A stretch of DNA of 64,000 nucleotides, from positions 424,903 through 488,902 of the forward strand of contig JADJXO010000003.1 in assembly GCA_016715825.1 (NCBI GenBank). Reading direction: 5' to 3'. The stretch is from Nitrospira sp. Lineage in GTDB: Bacteria; Nitrospirota; Nitrospiria; Nitrospirales; Nitrospiraceae. The notes beneath the pieces were generated by a model, which did not search any database, had not been told where the DNA came from, and saw nothing but the letters and a program-made list of their open reading frames with translations. Position numbers and translations under genes: made by a program. Each line of letters begins with the position of its first letter. The first letter of the stretch is position 1. Positions 8,667 to 16,133 of the stretch are shown piece by piece.

Positions 8667-9379
8667 TTAGGCCGACAGCCGTCTCCTGGCGAGCCCAGCG
8701 AGACCGACAAGTCCGGTGCCGAACAACCATAGAGCGGCAGGAACCGGGACAGGCGAAGTCGTCAAAGTTGCCGAGAATGCATGTGTGCCGGTCTGCCCGA
8801 GGTCGAATGAGGGGTTCCCTCCGAAGTTGAGGGTGTACAGGCCGGGGGCTAGGGCCCAGCTGTCAGAGGCCGTTGTCGCGCCCGTTCCGCTATCGGTGCC
8901 GTTCGGGCCTCCCGCGTTGGCGAGATGGTCGACGAATGTGAGATTCGTGGCCCAGCTGATATTACCGACGTTGTTCCAGGTGTGATTGGTTGTGTCGACG
9001 TTCACGTCCTCCACACCGGAAAAATACTAAAAGCGGGGAACAACGATCCGGTGGTGCCACGGTCTAGTGTGAGGGTCAAGAGGGTGTTGCCGCTTGCACC
9101 GGTGAGGTCCAAGAGCGTCCAGTCAGAGGTATGGGTCCAGCCCTTCGCGCCGGCCGGGTTCCCCGGCTCCGCCCAACTTTTGGCGCCGACTGAACCGGTA
9201 TAAGTCGCAGAGTCGCTGCTTCCCATGGCCACTTCCCACTCATAGGTGAGTCCGGATTGATGGCCGACTGGATTCGGCGTCACCGTCGAGGCGTGAGACG
9301 GAGCAGCTCCGGCCAGCCACAGTCCCACCGCCACGACGGTCAGATAGGAAGACCGCTTTCTGATAACGAGAGAGTTCAT
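8667..9379 (-). CDS. VPLPA-CTERM sorting domain protein, tandem copy B, frame broken
   Basis: The start ATG (ending 9379) begins a signal peptide (MNSLVIRKRSSYLT…PSHAST). The frame runs to LFPAFSIF and then hits a stop; the rest (VEDVNVDTTNHTWN… to the VPVPAALWLFGTG tag) continues in another frame. Comparison with copy A shows that one base is missing at the five-A run 9020-9024 (plus strand): restoring it gives SIFSGVEDVN, as in copy A. The gene is therefore either a very recent pseudogene or carries a homopolymer sequencing error. If intact it would be about 237 residues. Everything else, including ribosome site and terminator, looks functional. Confidence 0.85.
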
Positions 9380-9463
9380 ACAAACACTCCTTTGGTGAAT
9401 AGTGAAAAATAGTTGAGGACCGGCGCTCGTGCCGCAGTATCTACCAGGGCAACACAGGCCCAT

Positions 9464-9500
9464 CTACTGATCGATCCGTATGGCTGCTACAGATATGACA
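9464..9500 (-). promoter_or_regulatory. Candidate promoter/operator motif upstream of VPLPA copy B
   Basis: On the minus strand TGTCATATCTGTAGCA (9485-9500) is followed after 15 bases by CAGTAG (9464-9469), about 85 bases before the start codon. It matches the element upstream of copy A and may partly reflect the duplication, but the intervening 15 bases differ. Confidence 0.45.
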
Positions 9501-9612
9501 GAATGATTCAGAGGGCGGGTGTGATACACGAAACCGGTGGGGTACGGAAAGGTACGATCAATGTGGTCGAATAGGAGAAGAGTGGTGGACAAACGCCTCA
9601 TGGTTATCATAT

Positions 9613-9630
9613 TGTAGGTACGTCACTACA
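9613..9630 (+). promoter_or_regulatory. Possible operator of the Phd/VapC module
   Basis: A short inverted repeat TGTAG-N8-CTACA lies 15 bases before the antitoxin start. Phd/YefM-type antitoxins usually repress their own operon by binding such dyads. Assignment to this protein is inference. Confidence 0.35.
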
Positions 9631-9644
9631 TAATAGGGGGTCTT

Positions 9645-9923
9645 ATGCGGATGGGGTTGCGCGAAGCGAACCAGCAGTTTTCCCGGTTGGTGAAAGCCGT
9701 CAAGCAAGGCAAGGAAGTGCTCTTGACCGAACGTGGGAAACCACTGGCCGTTGTGAAGTTGATTGAGGAATACGGCGATGCGCATGCGGCCGTGCGAAGG
9801 TTAGAAAACGTCGGGCTGTTACGCGCGGCATCGAAACGTCGGGTACTCCCCGCGTGGAGTGCCCGCCTCATCCGTGGTGTGCCGGTATCCCACACCGTCA
9901 TGAAGGACAGAGAAGAACGGTGA
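9645..9923 (+). CDS. Phd/YefM-family antitoxin
   Basis: 92 residues. The N-terminus (MGLREANQQFSRLVKAVKQG, then EVLLTERGKPLAVV) is the characteristic Phd/YefM fold, which binds operator DNA. The C-terminal half, rich in Arg and Val, should bind and neutralise the toxin. The stop overlaps the GTG start of the PIN-domain toxin (GTGA), giving tight translational coupling. The start at 9645 follows a G-rich stretch; an ATG six bases downstream is an alternative. Confidence 0.88.
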   Translation: MRMGLREANQQFSRLVKAVKQGKEVLLTERGKPLAVVKLIEEYGDAHAAVRRLENVGLLRAASKRRVLPAWSARLIRGVPVSHTVMKDREER

Positions 9924-10360
9924 CTCCCCGTCAGTGGGCCTACTTCGATACCAGCGTGCTGGTGAAACGGTATGTCCAGGAGGCAGGTTCAAGCGCCGTG
10001 CGTCGCCTCTTGCAGCGATTTCGGTTTCTATCGTCCTCCATTATGCCGGTCGAGGCCATGTCGGCGATCAGTCGGCGACGGGTGTCCGGCGACCTCACGC
10101 CGAGAGATTTTCTCGCCATCCGATCAAGGCTGCGGAAAGATCGAGATTATTGGGAACTTGTGGAGGCAGGCGAATCGGTCCTCTTGCAAGCTGAAGAATT
10201 GGTTCAGCAAGCAAATGTGCGTACGCTCGATGCGATACATCTGGCATCGGCGATGATATTTAAGTCTGAGTCGAGGCTGACGATTCCCTTTATTACCGGC
10301 GATACGAAGCAGCGTGATGCCGCTCATCTGTTGGGTTTCACTGTCATCTGGGTGGAATAG
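9920..10360 (+). CDS. PIN-domain (VapC-type) toxin ribonuclease
   Basis: 146 residues starting at GTG 9920, which overlaps the antitoxin stop. The PIN acidic residues are visible: Asp in YFDTSVLVKRY near residue 10, Glu in MPVEAMSA, Asp in RTLDAIHLA near 101 and Asp in ITGDTKQRDAA near 122. VapC proteins are Mg-dependent endoribonucleases that inhibit translation. The downstream flank (10365-10440) resembles the flank downstream of the MazF gene at 14401, which suggests the two toxin-antitoxin modules sit in related sequence contexts. Confidence 0.9.
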   Translation: MTPRQWAYFDTSVLVKRYVQEAGSSAVRRLLQRFRFLSSSIMPVEAMSAISRRRVSGDLTPRDFLAIRSRLRKDRDYWELVEAGESVLLQAEELVQQANVRTLDAIHLASAMIFKSESRLTIPFITGDTKQRDAAHLLGFTVIWVE

Positions 10361-10404
10361 CCTGCATTGGTTCGTGGCGAAGCCCACCAGGTAGCCTATC
10401 TCGT

Positions 10405-10535
10405 GAAGTGTCTCGGCCAACGGTTTCATGTTTCAAGTTTGAGGTGTTTGGTTCCTGCACAACAGGAAACGTTGAACATGAAATCTGGAACTCAGAATCA
10501 AAGGAGCGAACGACGAACGACGAATCTTGTCGCAG
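10405..10535. repeat. Degenerate copy of the repeat found around the MazF module
   Basis: The segment contains cgtgaag, tttcatgtttcaagttt, gaaacgttgaacatgaaa and a gaacgacgaacgacgaa run. These elements also occur in the repeats at 13564-13688 and 14477-14615. The similarity is partial and was seen by eye. Confidence 0.4.
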
Positions 10536-10601
10536 CGGCGGAACGCCTCACGTCTGATCGTATTGTCGTGGTATTCAGACCGCCTCGATTTTGATTCCCA
10601 G

Positions 10602-12623
10602 TCAGTGAGGCCCGAACACGCCCTCAAGAAATCCCGGCAATGGCGGGCCACCGGCGGCACCGGTCATCGGGATTTCTACCATCTCATCCTTCGCGAAGCC
10701 CGGACCGCTTGGTTGAACCCGATTCTGGTTGCCGACATGGCCGTTGGGGACGAACAGTTGCGGGTGGTCGAACGGCGCTGCGGCGATCCGTACCCGCTCG
10801 TCCGTGAGGGCTTCCAACCAGGCCACCACGGCATCGACCTCATCTGACGCCATGTTGGCGATCCCTAGGGGTTCGATCGGTGTCCCATCTCTCTGCATGA
10901 TCGGTGCGACGTTTCCTCCACGGCTATAGAACAGGACTGCCTCGCGGAGCGAATGGGTGTCGCCGTTATGAAAATAGGGAGCCGTCAAGGCAACATTGCG
11001 TAGTGATGGAATCTTAAACGCACCCTCGATGCCGAAGCCTTTGATGACCGCCGCACCGTCGAAGTTTGAGGGCGGCGAGTCGGGGAAGAGGCGCTTGCTG
11101 TGCGACAGCGGACCGAAGGCATCGCTTGCCCCCACGCCCAAGTCGTCATCCGTCGGCCGCAGGCCGATGTTGTTAAAGCCTTTGTCTATCACATTGCCGT
11201 CGCGGTTGCGCACCGGGCCATTGGCGGCCAACCCAATTCGCCGGACTGAGGCGTCGGTGAGTTCCGCGCTCTCGTGGCAGTTGCTGCAGCGCAGATTGTT
11301 CGGGCCACGGGTCCGATCGTTGAACAGGTGCGCACCGAAGAGCGCAAAGCGGGTGATGTGGTTGGGATTCTGGTTGGTCCAGGGATTGAGCGCGGGATCG
11401 GTGGCACTCGGGTGGTCTCGTCGGAATCGGTCCCATGGGGTGTCGTCGGAGACCAAGGTCGTTTCATACAGTTGAACAGCCAGACCGAAGAACAGCGCAA
11501 AGTTGTACTCCAGCAACGTGTATTCGTCGGTGTTCGGGTTTCTGTCTCGTTGATCGACGATCGACACCGTGCCGTCCTCTGCCACCTGAACGAATTGTTC
11601 GCTCTGCCAATACTTCTCCTGGAAGGCCGACCGGATCATGGCATTGTAGGACTTCACTCGGAGGCCGCGTTTCGGGTAGCGGCTGAGCGGACCCAACACA
11701 CTGTCGGATGGGGCGACCAGTTGTTGCTGGAGAGGGCGTACGCCATGGACGCGCTTGCCGAGGCGGCGACTGTGCTTGCCTTTTCGGAGATCGCGTGCGA
11801 TCGCTTGTGCGGTGCGACCTGGGGCGGCCATCTCGATCTCGCTGACGATCGGGCCGACGGCCTGCGAAGCCAGGCTTGAGTTCACCAGCGCGACTTGAAC
11901 CTCAGCCAGACTTCCACCCATTGCCGCCATCACGCGGGCCTCGGGATCCCGAGCGCCCAGCGGATTGACACCATTGAAAATATTCTCGGCGCGACCATCC
12001 CAGAACTGGCGATGATTAAACACTGCGTTGATCATCGAAGGCGTGTTGCGCGGTTCCACTCGGCGGGTCTTGAGTCGGCCCACCTGGTAGCCCAGTGGAT
12101 CAGGACCTCGGTCGAGATATGGCACGCCCTGCGAACTGACGACGTCGTTACTATCGGTTGCTGAGTCCAGGGCGCCTCGCTGCCCGGCAATCGCAAGGCG
12201 GGTGAGGGGAAACTCCGAGCCGGTAAGTTGGTAGTTCGGCCCGCCGATCTTGAAATTCAGGTCCTGTTGCGGCACATGCTTGAGCCCGGGTGACAGCTGA
12301 TTCTTCGAGCGTGGATCGGCGCCCGCGCGAAAATGGCAGCTCGCGCAGGCTTGCACCCCGTCACTGCCGATTTGCATGTCCCAAAACAGGGCCTTGCCCA
12401 AGGCGATCGCCGCTTGCTTATCCTTGACATATTCTGCGAGTGCCTGATCGCCTGGGCCAGGCACCGGCACTGCGCGCAGGTCGCCAGGCAGGTTTGACAG
12501 GTCGCTGGCCGTAGGCGGATTCAGCACGCGCGGAATCGTGCCGTCACCGGTGAGGGCCTGTAGTGTGGATGTGGACAGGACGAACAGCGTGACCAGACCG
12601 AGTGAGACATGCGCGGTTTTCAT
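10602..12623 (-). CDS. Large di-heme cytochrome c peroxidase/MauG-like exported protein
   Basis: 673 residues from the ATG ending at 12623, which begins the signal peptide (MKTAHVSLGLVTLFVLS). Haem sites are CASCH (about 93-97) and CSNCH (about 444-448). It shares with the protein at 4082-5956 the blocks RRVEPRNTPSMINAVFNHRQ, FWDGRAENIFNGVN, EYTLLEYNFALFFGLAVQLYE (given in two parts in that protein) and IPSLRNVALTAPYFHNG. The physiological electron donor or substrate is not evident. The gene is monocistronic, with the Phd/VapC module behind it and a copy of the 16-bp motif 140 bases upstream. Confidence 0.88.
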   Translation of the reverse strand: MKTAHVSLGLVTLFVLSTSTLQALTGDGTIPRVLNPPTASDLSNLPGDLRAVPVPGPGDQALAEYVKDKQAAIALGKALFWDMQIGSDGVQACASCHFRAGADPRSKNQLSPGLKHVPQQDLNFKIGGPNYQLTGSEFPLTRLAIAGQRGALDSATDSNDVVSSQGVPYLDRGPDPLGYQVGRLKTRRVEPRNTPSMINAVFNHRQFWDGRAENIFNGVNPLGARDPEARVMAAMGGSLAEVQVALVNSSLASQAVGPIVSEIEMAAPGRTAQAIARDLRKGKHSRRLGKRVHGVRPLQQQLVAPSDSVLGPLSRYPKRGLRVKSYNAMIRSAFQEKYWQSEQFVQVAEDGTVSIVDQRDRNPNTDEYTLLEYNFALFFGLAVQLYETTLVSDDTPWDRFRRDHPSATDPALNPWTNQNPNHITRFALFGAHLFNDRTRGPNNLRCSNCHESAELTDASVRRIGLAANGPVRNRDGNVIDKGFNNIGLRPTDDDLGVGASDAFGPLSHSKRLFPDSPPSNFDGAAVIKGFGIEGAFKIPSLRNVALTAPYFHNGDTHSLREAVLFYSRGGNVAPIMQRDGTPIEPLGIANMASDEVDAVVAWLEALTDERVRIAAAPFDHPQLFVPNGHVGNQNRVQPSGPGFAKDEMVEIPMTGAAGGPPLPGFLEGVFGPH

Positions 12624-12762
12624 ACAGCCTCCTGCATTCAGGTATCTGCGCTCCGGCCGTCGCTGCCAATGGTTGCCACCGATGGGTGCGAAGAGCACGA
12701 TGATTCACTGGCCCATGGCTATCATGGAAATTCGGGCATTCGCCAGACCCCGTGCTTACGCA

Positions 12763-12778
12763 TGCACCAGATGTGAGA
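12763..12778 (-). promoter_or_regulatory. 16-bp motif upstream of the large di-heme cytochrome gene
   Basis: On the minus strand TCTCACATCTGGTGCA matches the consensus T-G-T-C-A-C-A-T-N-T-G-K-W-G-C-A at most positions and faces the gene starting at 12623. The second element (CGGTAG) is not present at the usual distance. Confidence 0.35.
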
Positions 12779-12892
12779 GAAATTGTCGCTGTGGTGCGCG
12801 AGCGCTCAATATCGCGACAACAACAGGAGGTAACCGACAGAGACCGTACGTCCCATTAATCGTCCGGTCTTCTCAGGTCGTGTTGTCCAATC

Positions 12893-12942
12893 AAAGCGGG
12901 CTGAACGAAAGGATCGGTACAGATCCCCCATCCAGCCCGTTT
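12893..12942 (-). terminator. Hairpin downstream of gene 12984-13415
   Basis: AAACGGGCTG and CAGCCCGCTTT (minus strand) pair, with one unpaired base and a loop of about 29 bases, followed by TT. It lies about 42 bases beyond the stop of the minus-strand gene. Confidence 0.4.
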
Positions 12943-12983
12943 CCCGTGCTCGCTGTCCTGAGTCTCGGTGACGGTACGGCGAG

Positions 12984-13415
12984 CTACTGTTTCACCCCAT
13001 TGGCTGTGCCGAGCGCGCCGAACGTGTTCTCCCAGCGGCCGATAAACGACTTCTTGTTGCGGTGCAATTGCAGATCAAAGCTGGAGACGAACGGACGGCC
13101 GAACGGCGTGAAATCCATCGTCAGTTCAGCGGAGCAGTCTTCCTTCACGGTCGCCTCGCCGGTAAACCGAAGATCGGTCAGGGGTTTGCCCTGATCGTCC
13201 GTCAATGAAAAATCACAGGCCCCTTCAACTTTCCCGTTCTCGATTGAAAACTTACAGACACCGGTATGAGGATTCGCCCTCACTTCTGCTTGATAGGAGA
13301 CCCAGTGACCTCTGAGATCTCGCTTCTGACAACGGCCTTCCTCTTCGAAAAACGCGTGAGCCTGGTTGCAGAGGATGAGTGACACAACGGCGGTCGCCCA
13401 CAACATGCGCTTCAT
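12984..13415 (-). CDS. Exported protein of unknown function
   Basis: 143 residues from the ATG ending at 13415, chosen because it begins a clear signal peptide (MKRMLWATAVVSLILCNQAHA) and follows AAAGGAG. The frame is open further upstream without a good site. The mature protein is beta-rich, with an acidic CQKRDLRGHW start, and contains KFSIENGKVEGACDFSL and ELTMDFTPFG. Three cysteines after the signal peptide could form disulfides. I do not recognise the family. A copy of the 16-bp motif is 100 bases upstream. Confidence 0.75.
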   Translation of the reverse strand: MKRMLWATAVVSLILCNQAHAFFEEEGRCQKRDLRGHWVSYQAEVRANPHTGVCKFSIENGKVEGACDFSLTDDQGKPLTDLRFTGEATVKEDCSAELTMDFTPFGRPFVSSFDLQLHRNKKSFIGRWENTFGALGTANGVKQ

Positions 13416-13514
13416 GACGATGCTCCTTTGGTGATGCAGTCTCGATGAGTATTTATTGACGGAGGGAGTGGTAACAGGATTCGGGAACCCGCCACCAGCA
13501 ACGGTGCTACCTGA

Positions 13515-13530
13515 TGCAACACATATGATG
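13515..13530 (-). promoter_or_regulatory. 16-bp motif upstream of exported protein 12984-13415
   Basis: Minus-strand CATCATATGTGTTGCA, followed by a second GGTAGCA a few bases later, 100 bases before the start. It is a weaker match to the motif seen at 8.5, 9.5, 15.5 and 20.3 kb. Confidence 0.35.
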
Positions 13531-13563
13531 AAAAATGGACCAAGCCGTTCGGCATCGATCCTG

Positions 13564-13688
13564 AGTTTCACGTTTCATGTTTCGAGTTTCAGGTTATCTG
13601 AACACGTGAAACCTTAAACTTGAAACCTGAAACTGCCATTGAATATTGCGTGTGAAGCGCATTTCGTTCCGGGTTCGGACGCTTCACG
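13564..13688. repeat. Left copy of a direct repeat flanking the RHH/MazF module
   Basis: 125 bases matching 14477-14615. The first 60 bases form an imperfect inverted repeat of GTTTCA/TGAAAC units, and the last part forms a second one (GTGAAGCG 13652-13659 with CGCTTCAC 13680-13687). From gaacacgtgaaacc onwards the copies appear identical, except that the right copy has two more CTGAAAC heptamers. Confidence 0.85.
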
Positions 13689-13802
13689 CTTCACGAATGA
13701 CGAGAGGTGTCCAGCGGCGTATCGGCGGTTGCAGGAGAAGCGGTCATAAATCATATGGGCGAGGGCGAAACGGCGTTGTTGCGGGCTCTTGACGATATGC
13801 AC

Positions 13803-13823
13803 GGTATGACGTATGGTCATACC
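13803..13823 (+). promoter_or_regulatory. Operator dyad of the RHH/MazF toxin-antitoxin operon
   Basis: A perfect palindrome GGTATGAC-N5-GTCATACC ends 12 bases before the antitoxin ATG, immediately upstream of and abutting the ribosome site (TGGAGG). Ribbon-helix-helix antitoxins bind such dyads for autorepression. Confidence 0.7.
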
Positions 13824-13835
13824 TGGAGGTGGTCT

Positions 13836-14078
13836 ATGCCACGAGCAAAAGTTGCGGTCTCTCTCGACGAGTCCACGGTCGAACGCTTGGACCGGTTGGT
13901 CAAGAAAGCGGATTTCCCTAGCCGGAGTCAAGCGATACAGGAAGCGGTAGAGGAAAAGCTCTCTCGCCTGGAACGAAGCCGGTTAGCTCGAGAGTGCGCC
14001 AAGCTCGATCCTGAGTTCGAGAAGGCCATGGCCGAAGAGGGATTGTCCGAGGACGTGACGGAATGGCCCGCATACTGA
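13836..14078 (+). CDS. Ribbon-helix-helix (CopG/MazE-type) antitoxin
   Basis: 80 residues starting at ATG 13836 with TGGAGG upstream. The N-terminus ([20 protein letters not shown], then [20 protein letters not shown]) is a typical ribbon-helix-helix DNA-binding domain. The charged C-terminus ([10 protein letters not shown]…TEWPAY) is the likely toxin-binding tail. It overlaps the toxin gene by 16 bases. The frame is open upstream but that part has no protein-like features. Confidence 0.9.
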   Translation: MPRAKVAVSLDESTVERLDRLVKKADFPSRSQAIQEAVEEKLSRLERSRLARECAKLDPEFEKAMAEEGLSEDVTEWPAY

Positions 14079-14401
14079 GAGGAGAGATTCGTTGGGCGGA
14101 TCTCAATCCGGTCCAGGGCAGAGAACAAGCCGGGCGGCGTCCAGTCCTGGTTCTCAGTCATGATGTCTTTAACGAGCGATCGGGGACTGTTATTGCTGTG
14201 GCGCTCACCAGCGTACCTCAACGCGCCGGCTTTCCCCTCACGCTCGAGCTTCAATCCAAGGGGTTGCCGAAGAAATCCTGGGTGAAGGTCAGCCAGATAC
14301 GAACACTCGCGGTGGAACGAATCGGTGGCCGTTTGGGTACAGCTGGGCCAGAAGAACTGAACCAGATTATCGAGGGACTGAGAGAAATCATCGGTGATTA
14401 G
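14063..14401 (+). CDS. MazF/PemK-family mRNA interferase toxin
   Basis: 112 residues. [20 protein letters not shown], then [22 protein letters not shown] and [15 protein letters not shown] are the usual MazF beta-strand landmarks, including the basic GREQAGRRP loop involved in RNA cleavage. It cleaves single-stranded mRNA at short sequences, which are unknown here. It overlaps the antitoxin. The whole operon lies between two long direct repeats, which hints at movement or duplication of the module. Confidence 0.93.
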   Translation: MARILRGEIRWADLNPVQGREQAGRRPVLVLSHDVFNERSGTVIAVALTSVPQRAGFPLTLELQSKGLPKKSWVKVSQIRTLAVERIGGRLGTAGPEELNQIIEGLREIIGD

Positions 14402-14476
14402 CCCGCCCTGGTGTGTGACGAAACCTACCGGACAGCGTATAGCGTGAAGCGTCGTTCGTGAAGCAAATCGGCGAAC

Positions 14477-14615
14477 AGTTTCAAATTTCACGTTTCGAGT
14501 TTCAGATTATCCGAACACGTGAAACCTTAAACTTGAAACCTGAAACCTGAAACCTGAAACTGCCATTGAATATTGCGTGTGAAGCGCATTTCGTTCCGGG
14601 TTCGGACGCTTCACG
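14477..14615. repeat. Right copy of the direct repeat flanking the RHH/MazF module
   Basis: 139 bases, equal to the left copy plus two extra CTGAAAC heptamers (14 bases). It begins 76 bases after the toxin stop and is followed by a gaacgacgaacgacg run. The same run follows the degenerate element behind the VapC gene. Confidence 0.85.
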
Positions 14616-14632
14616 AACGACGAACGACGCAT

Positions 14633-14887
14633 CTATCTCCACGTCGGCCATTCTACATCCGGATCCTTGAACACCGGGTGGCGGGGACTCGGCCGTTGCC
14701 GAACTCGTCGAGGGCTTGGGGTGCGAACACGATTCTGCATGATGATTGGGTCGATGAGATCACCGCAGGTGAGACATCGCCAGGCACGAATGGCGTCAAG
14801 TGGGCTTCCTTGTATGACATCGAGCGGATCGAGCGGATCGACGGGGTGCATGAGGCCGTGACAACGGTGACAGGTTACCGGATCCAT
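14633..14887 (-). CDS. Small zinc-ribbon-like protein
   Basis: 84 residues. Two cysteine pairs, CHRC near residue 6 and CLTC near residue 38 (WRCLTCGDLIDPIIMQNR), suggest a structural zinc ribbon. The C-terminus is Arg/Pro-rich. The start overlaps the end of the pseudo-receiver gene by 13 bases, so the two are translated from one message. I do not know the function; a nucleic-acid or regulatory role is only a guess. Confidence 0.65.
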   Translation of the reverse strand: MDPVTCHRCHGLMHPVDPLDPLDVIQGSPLDAIRAWRCLTCGDLIDPIIMQNRVRTPSPRRVRQRPSPRHPVFKDPDVEWPTWR

Positions 14888-15339
14888 GTTGCCGCCTCCG
14901 TATCGAATGCCCGTCCCTGCAGAAGACGTTCAACCGGCCCTTCACCGGCAGGAGTTAACGTTGCGTTGGGAGACCTGGTCGATTCGGGTGTTCGATTCAG
15001 TTCAGCCTGGAGCAGGTAGCCGATGTCTGCCGGATCAATGGGTGCAACCAGGACATGACGAATACATCCACTCGTCACGACCGAGACGCCGGGATACATG
15101 GTTTCAAGCATATGGAGCAATCGACGCAGCTGGATTTGGGAAACCGGCTCGACGGGGCTGGGTCCGATGAACACCCCCTGGGGGTTGAGATCCCGGCATT
15201 CATCGATCGCCCGCTCGACCGTCCGCACCAACACCGCCTGGTAGCCATGTGTCGCGAGCCAATCCGCGAGCTTGATCCCAAAGTCTAAATTCGGTTCTAC
15301 GATCATCACGCAGGGTCTTTTCCTCATCGGGTTTGGCAT
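14875..15339 (-). CDS. Pseudo-receiver domain protein
   Basis: 154 residues from the ATG ending at 15339, preceded by AAGGAGATCAGGCG. The opening CVMIVEPNLDFGIKLADWLA and the later GVFIGPSP and VAPIDPADIGYLLQAEL blocks follow the response-regulator receiver fold. The phospho-accepting aspartate (position of GP in FIGPSP) and the conserved lysine are missing. It is therefore probably a phosphorylation-independent receiver without an output domain. It overlaps the zinc-ribbon gene. A two-part regulatory motif lies 135-170 bases upstream. Confidence 0.75.
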   Translation of the reverse strand: MPNPMRKRPCVMIVEPNLDFGIKLADWLATHGYQAVLVRTVERAIDECRDLNPQGVFIGPSPVEPVSQIQLRRLLHMLETMYPGVSVVTSGCIRHVLVAPIDPADIGYLLQAELNRTPESTRSPNATLTPAGEGPVERLLQGRAFDTEAATWIR

Positions 15340-15473
15340 CGCCTGATCTCCTTGTATGTGTGAGTGTGAACGATGCATTATCGTGCTCGGTGCGTTTGAA
15401 GGCTTAATCTCAGGTGGTGCGAATCCGCATTCACAGAACGAGACGTATCGAAACACGGGATGGGGAGGATAGG

Positions 15474-15510
15474 CTACCGAAGCGCGCTGATGACTGCACC
15501 AGATATGGCG
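15474..15510 (-). promoter_or_regulatory. Candidate promoter/operator motif upstream of the pseudo-receiver gene
   Basis: On the minus strand CGCCATATCTGGTGCA (15495-15510) is followed after 15 bases by CGGTAG (15474-15479). This is the same spacing as at 8503-8539 and 9464-9500, although the gene family downstream is unrelated. Confidence 0.45.
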
Positions 15511-15676
15511 AAAAAGCTGCATAGGACGAGGCAGGAACTAGGCGAGGGCTTCCGGATGAGCGAACCTGACCTTGACTGCTTCGTGGACCAAGTCCATGGC
15601 AGGAGCATCGAATCTGGGTGCACGTACGCATCGTTGTGCGAATCACTCAGAGAGCAAACGCCTACAGTCCAAGTTT

Positions 15677-15692
15677 CGTCACATATGTAGCA
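15677..15692 (+). promoter_or_regulatory. 16-bp motif upstream of small membrane protein
   Basis: CGTCACATATGTAGCA on the plus strand, 118 bases before the proposed start at 15810. It is divergent from the copy at 15474-15510 in the same intergenic region. The 470 bases between 15340 and 15809 otherwise show no convincing gene. Confidence 0.4.
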
Positions 15693-15809
15693 TCTGGAGC
15701 GGTCTGCACTGGAGAATCGGGGCGAGAGAGGCGTAGGCTACTACGACAGCGTCAGACGAAGTCCCTGGCTCATGGTGAGATGTTCAGAAGGCACGCGATT
15801 CGGACGGAC

Positions 15810-15938
15810 ATGCAGATTGTAGAAGCGATTCGTTCCATCACACTGGCCCTGTTCTTTCTGGTCGTCGTGCCGATCCTCGGCCTCGTGGCGGCGTATACCC
15901 ACGACAGCCGCTACGACGAACTGCTCGACGATTGGTAG
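15810..15938 (+). CDS. Possible small single-pass membrane protein
   Basis: 42 residues: MQIVEAIRSITLALFFLVVV, then PILGLVAAYTHDSRYDEL. One hydrophobic helix is followed by a short, very acidic tail. No strong ribosome site is seen; an in-frame ATG at 15780 would add ten residues. Support comes from the 16-bp motif upstream and a perfect 11-bp hairpin 35 bases after the stop. Function unknown. Confidence 0.45.
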   Translation: MQIVEAIRSITLALFFLVVVPILGLVAAYTHDSRYDELLDDW

Positions 15939-15972
15939 TACGCAGAATCCGATTAATACCCCCTCAACGCAC

Positions 15973-16010
15973 GAAACCCACTGGAACCGGCCGGGGCTTC
16001 AGTGGGTTTC
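15973..16010 (+). terminator. Hairpin after the small membrane protein gene
   Basis: GAAACCCACTG (15973-15983) pairs perfectly with CAGTGGGTTTC (16000-16010) across a 16-base GC-rich loop. No T-run follows. Confidence 0.55.
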
Positions 16011-16133
16011 GCGATCCACCTGACTTCTTCCCGTTTGAGGGGAGAGGGCGTCAGGTCTCATCGTTCGTCGCTACTTTCTCCATACCCACGTACAGAGAGC
16101 TATAACGTGCGACCTGCTTGGTTCATGTCAAGC

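Noticed and set aside
11274..11879. Plus-strand ORF of 201 codons opposite the second cytochrome gene
   Set aside because: Antisense shadow of a well-supported gene, without protein-like features or a start site.
13564..14615. CRISPR-like array in the CTGAAAC repeats
   Set aside because: The heptamers are contiguous with no spacers and only two to four copies. They form part of a longer direct repeat with inverted-repeat structure.
15460..15690. Plus-strand ORF of 76 codons upstream of the small membrane protein
   Set aside because: It spans two copies of the regulatory motif and has no start site or protein-like pattern.
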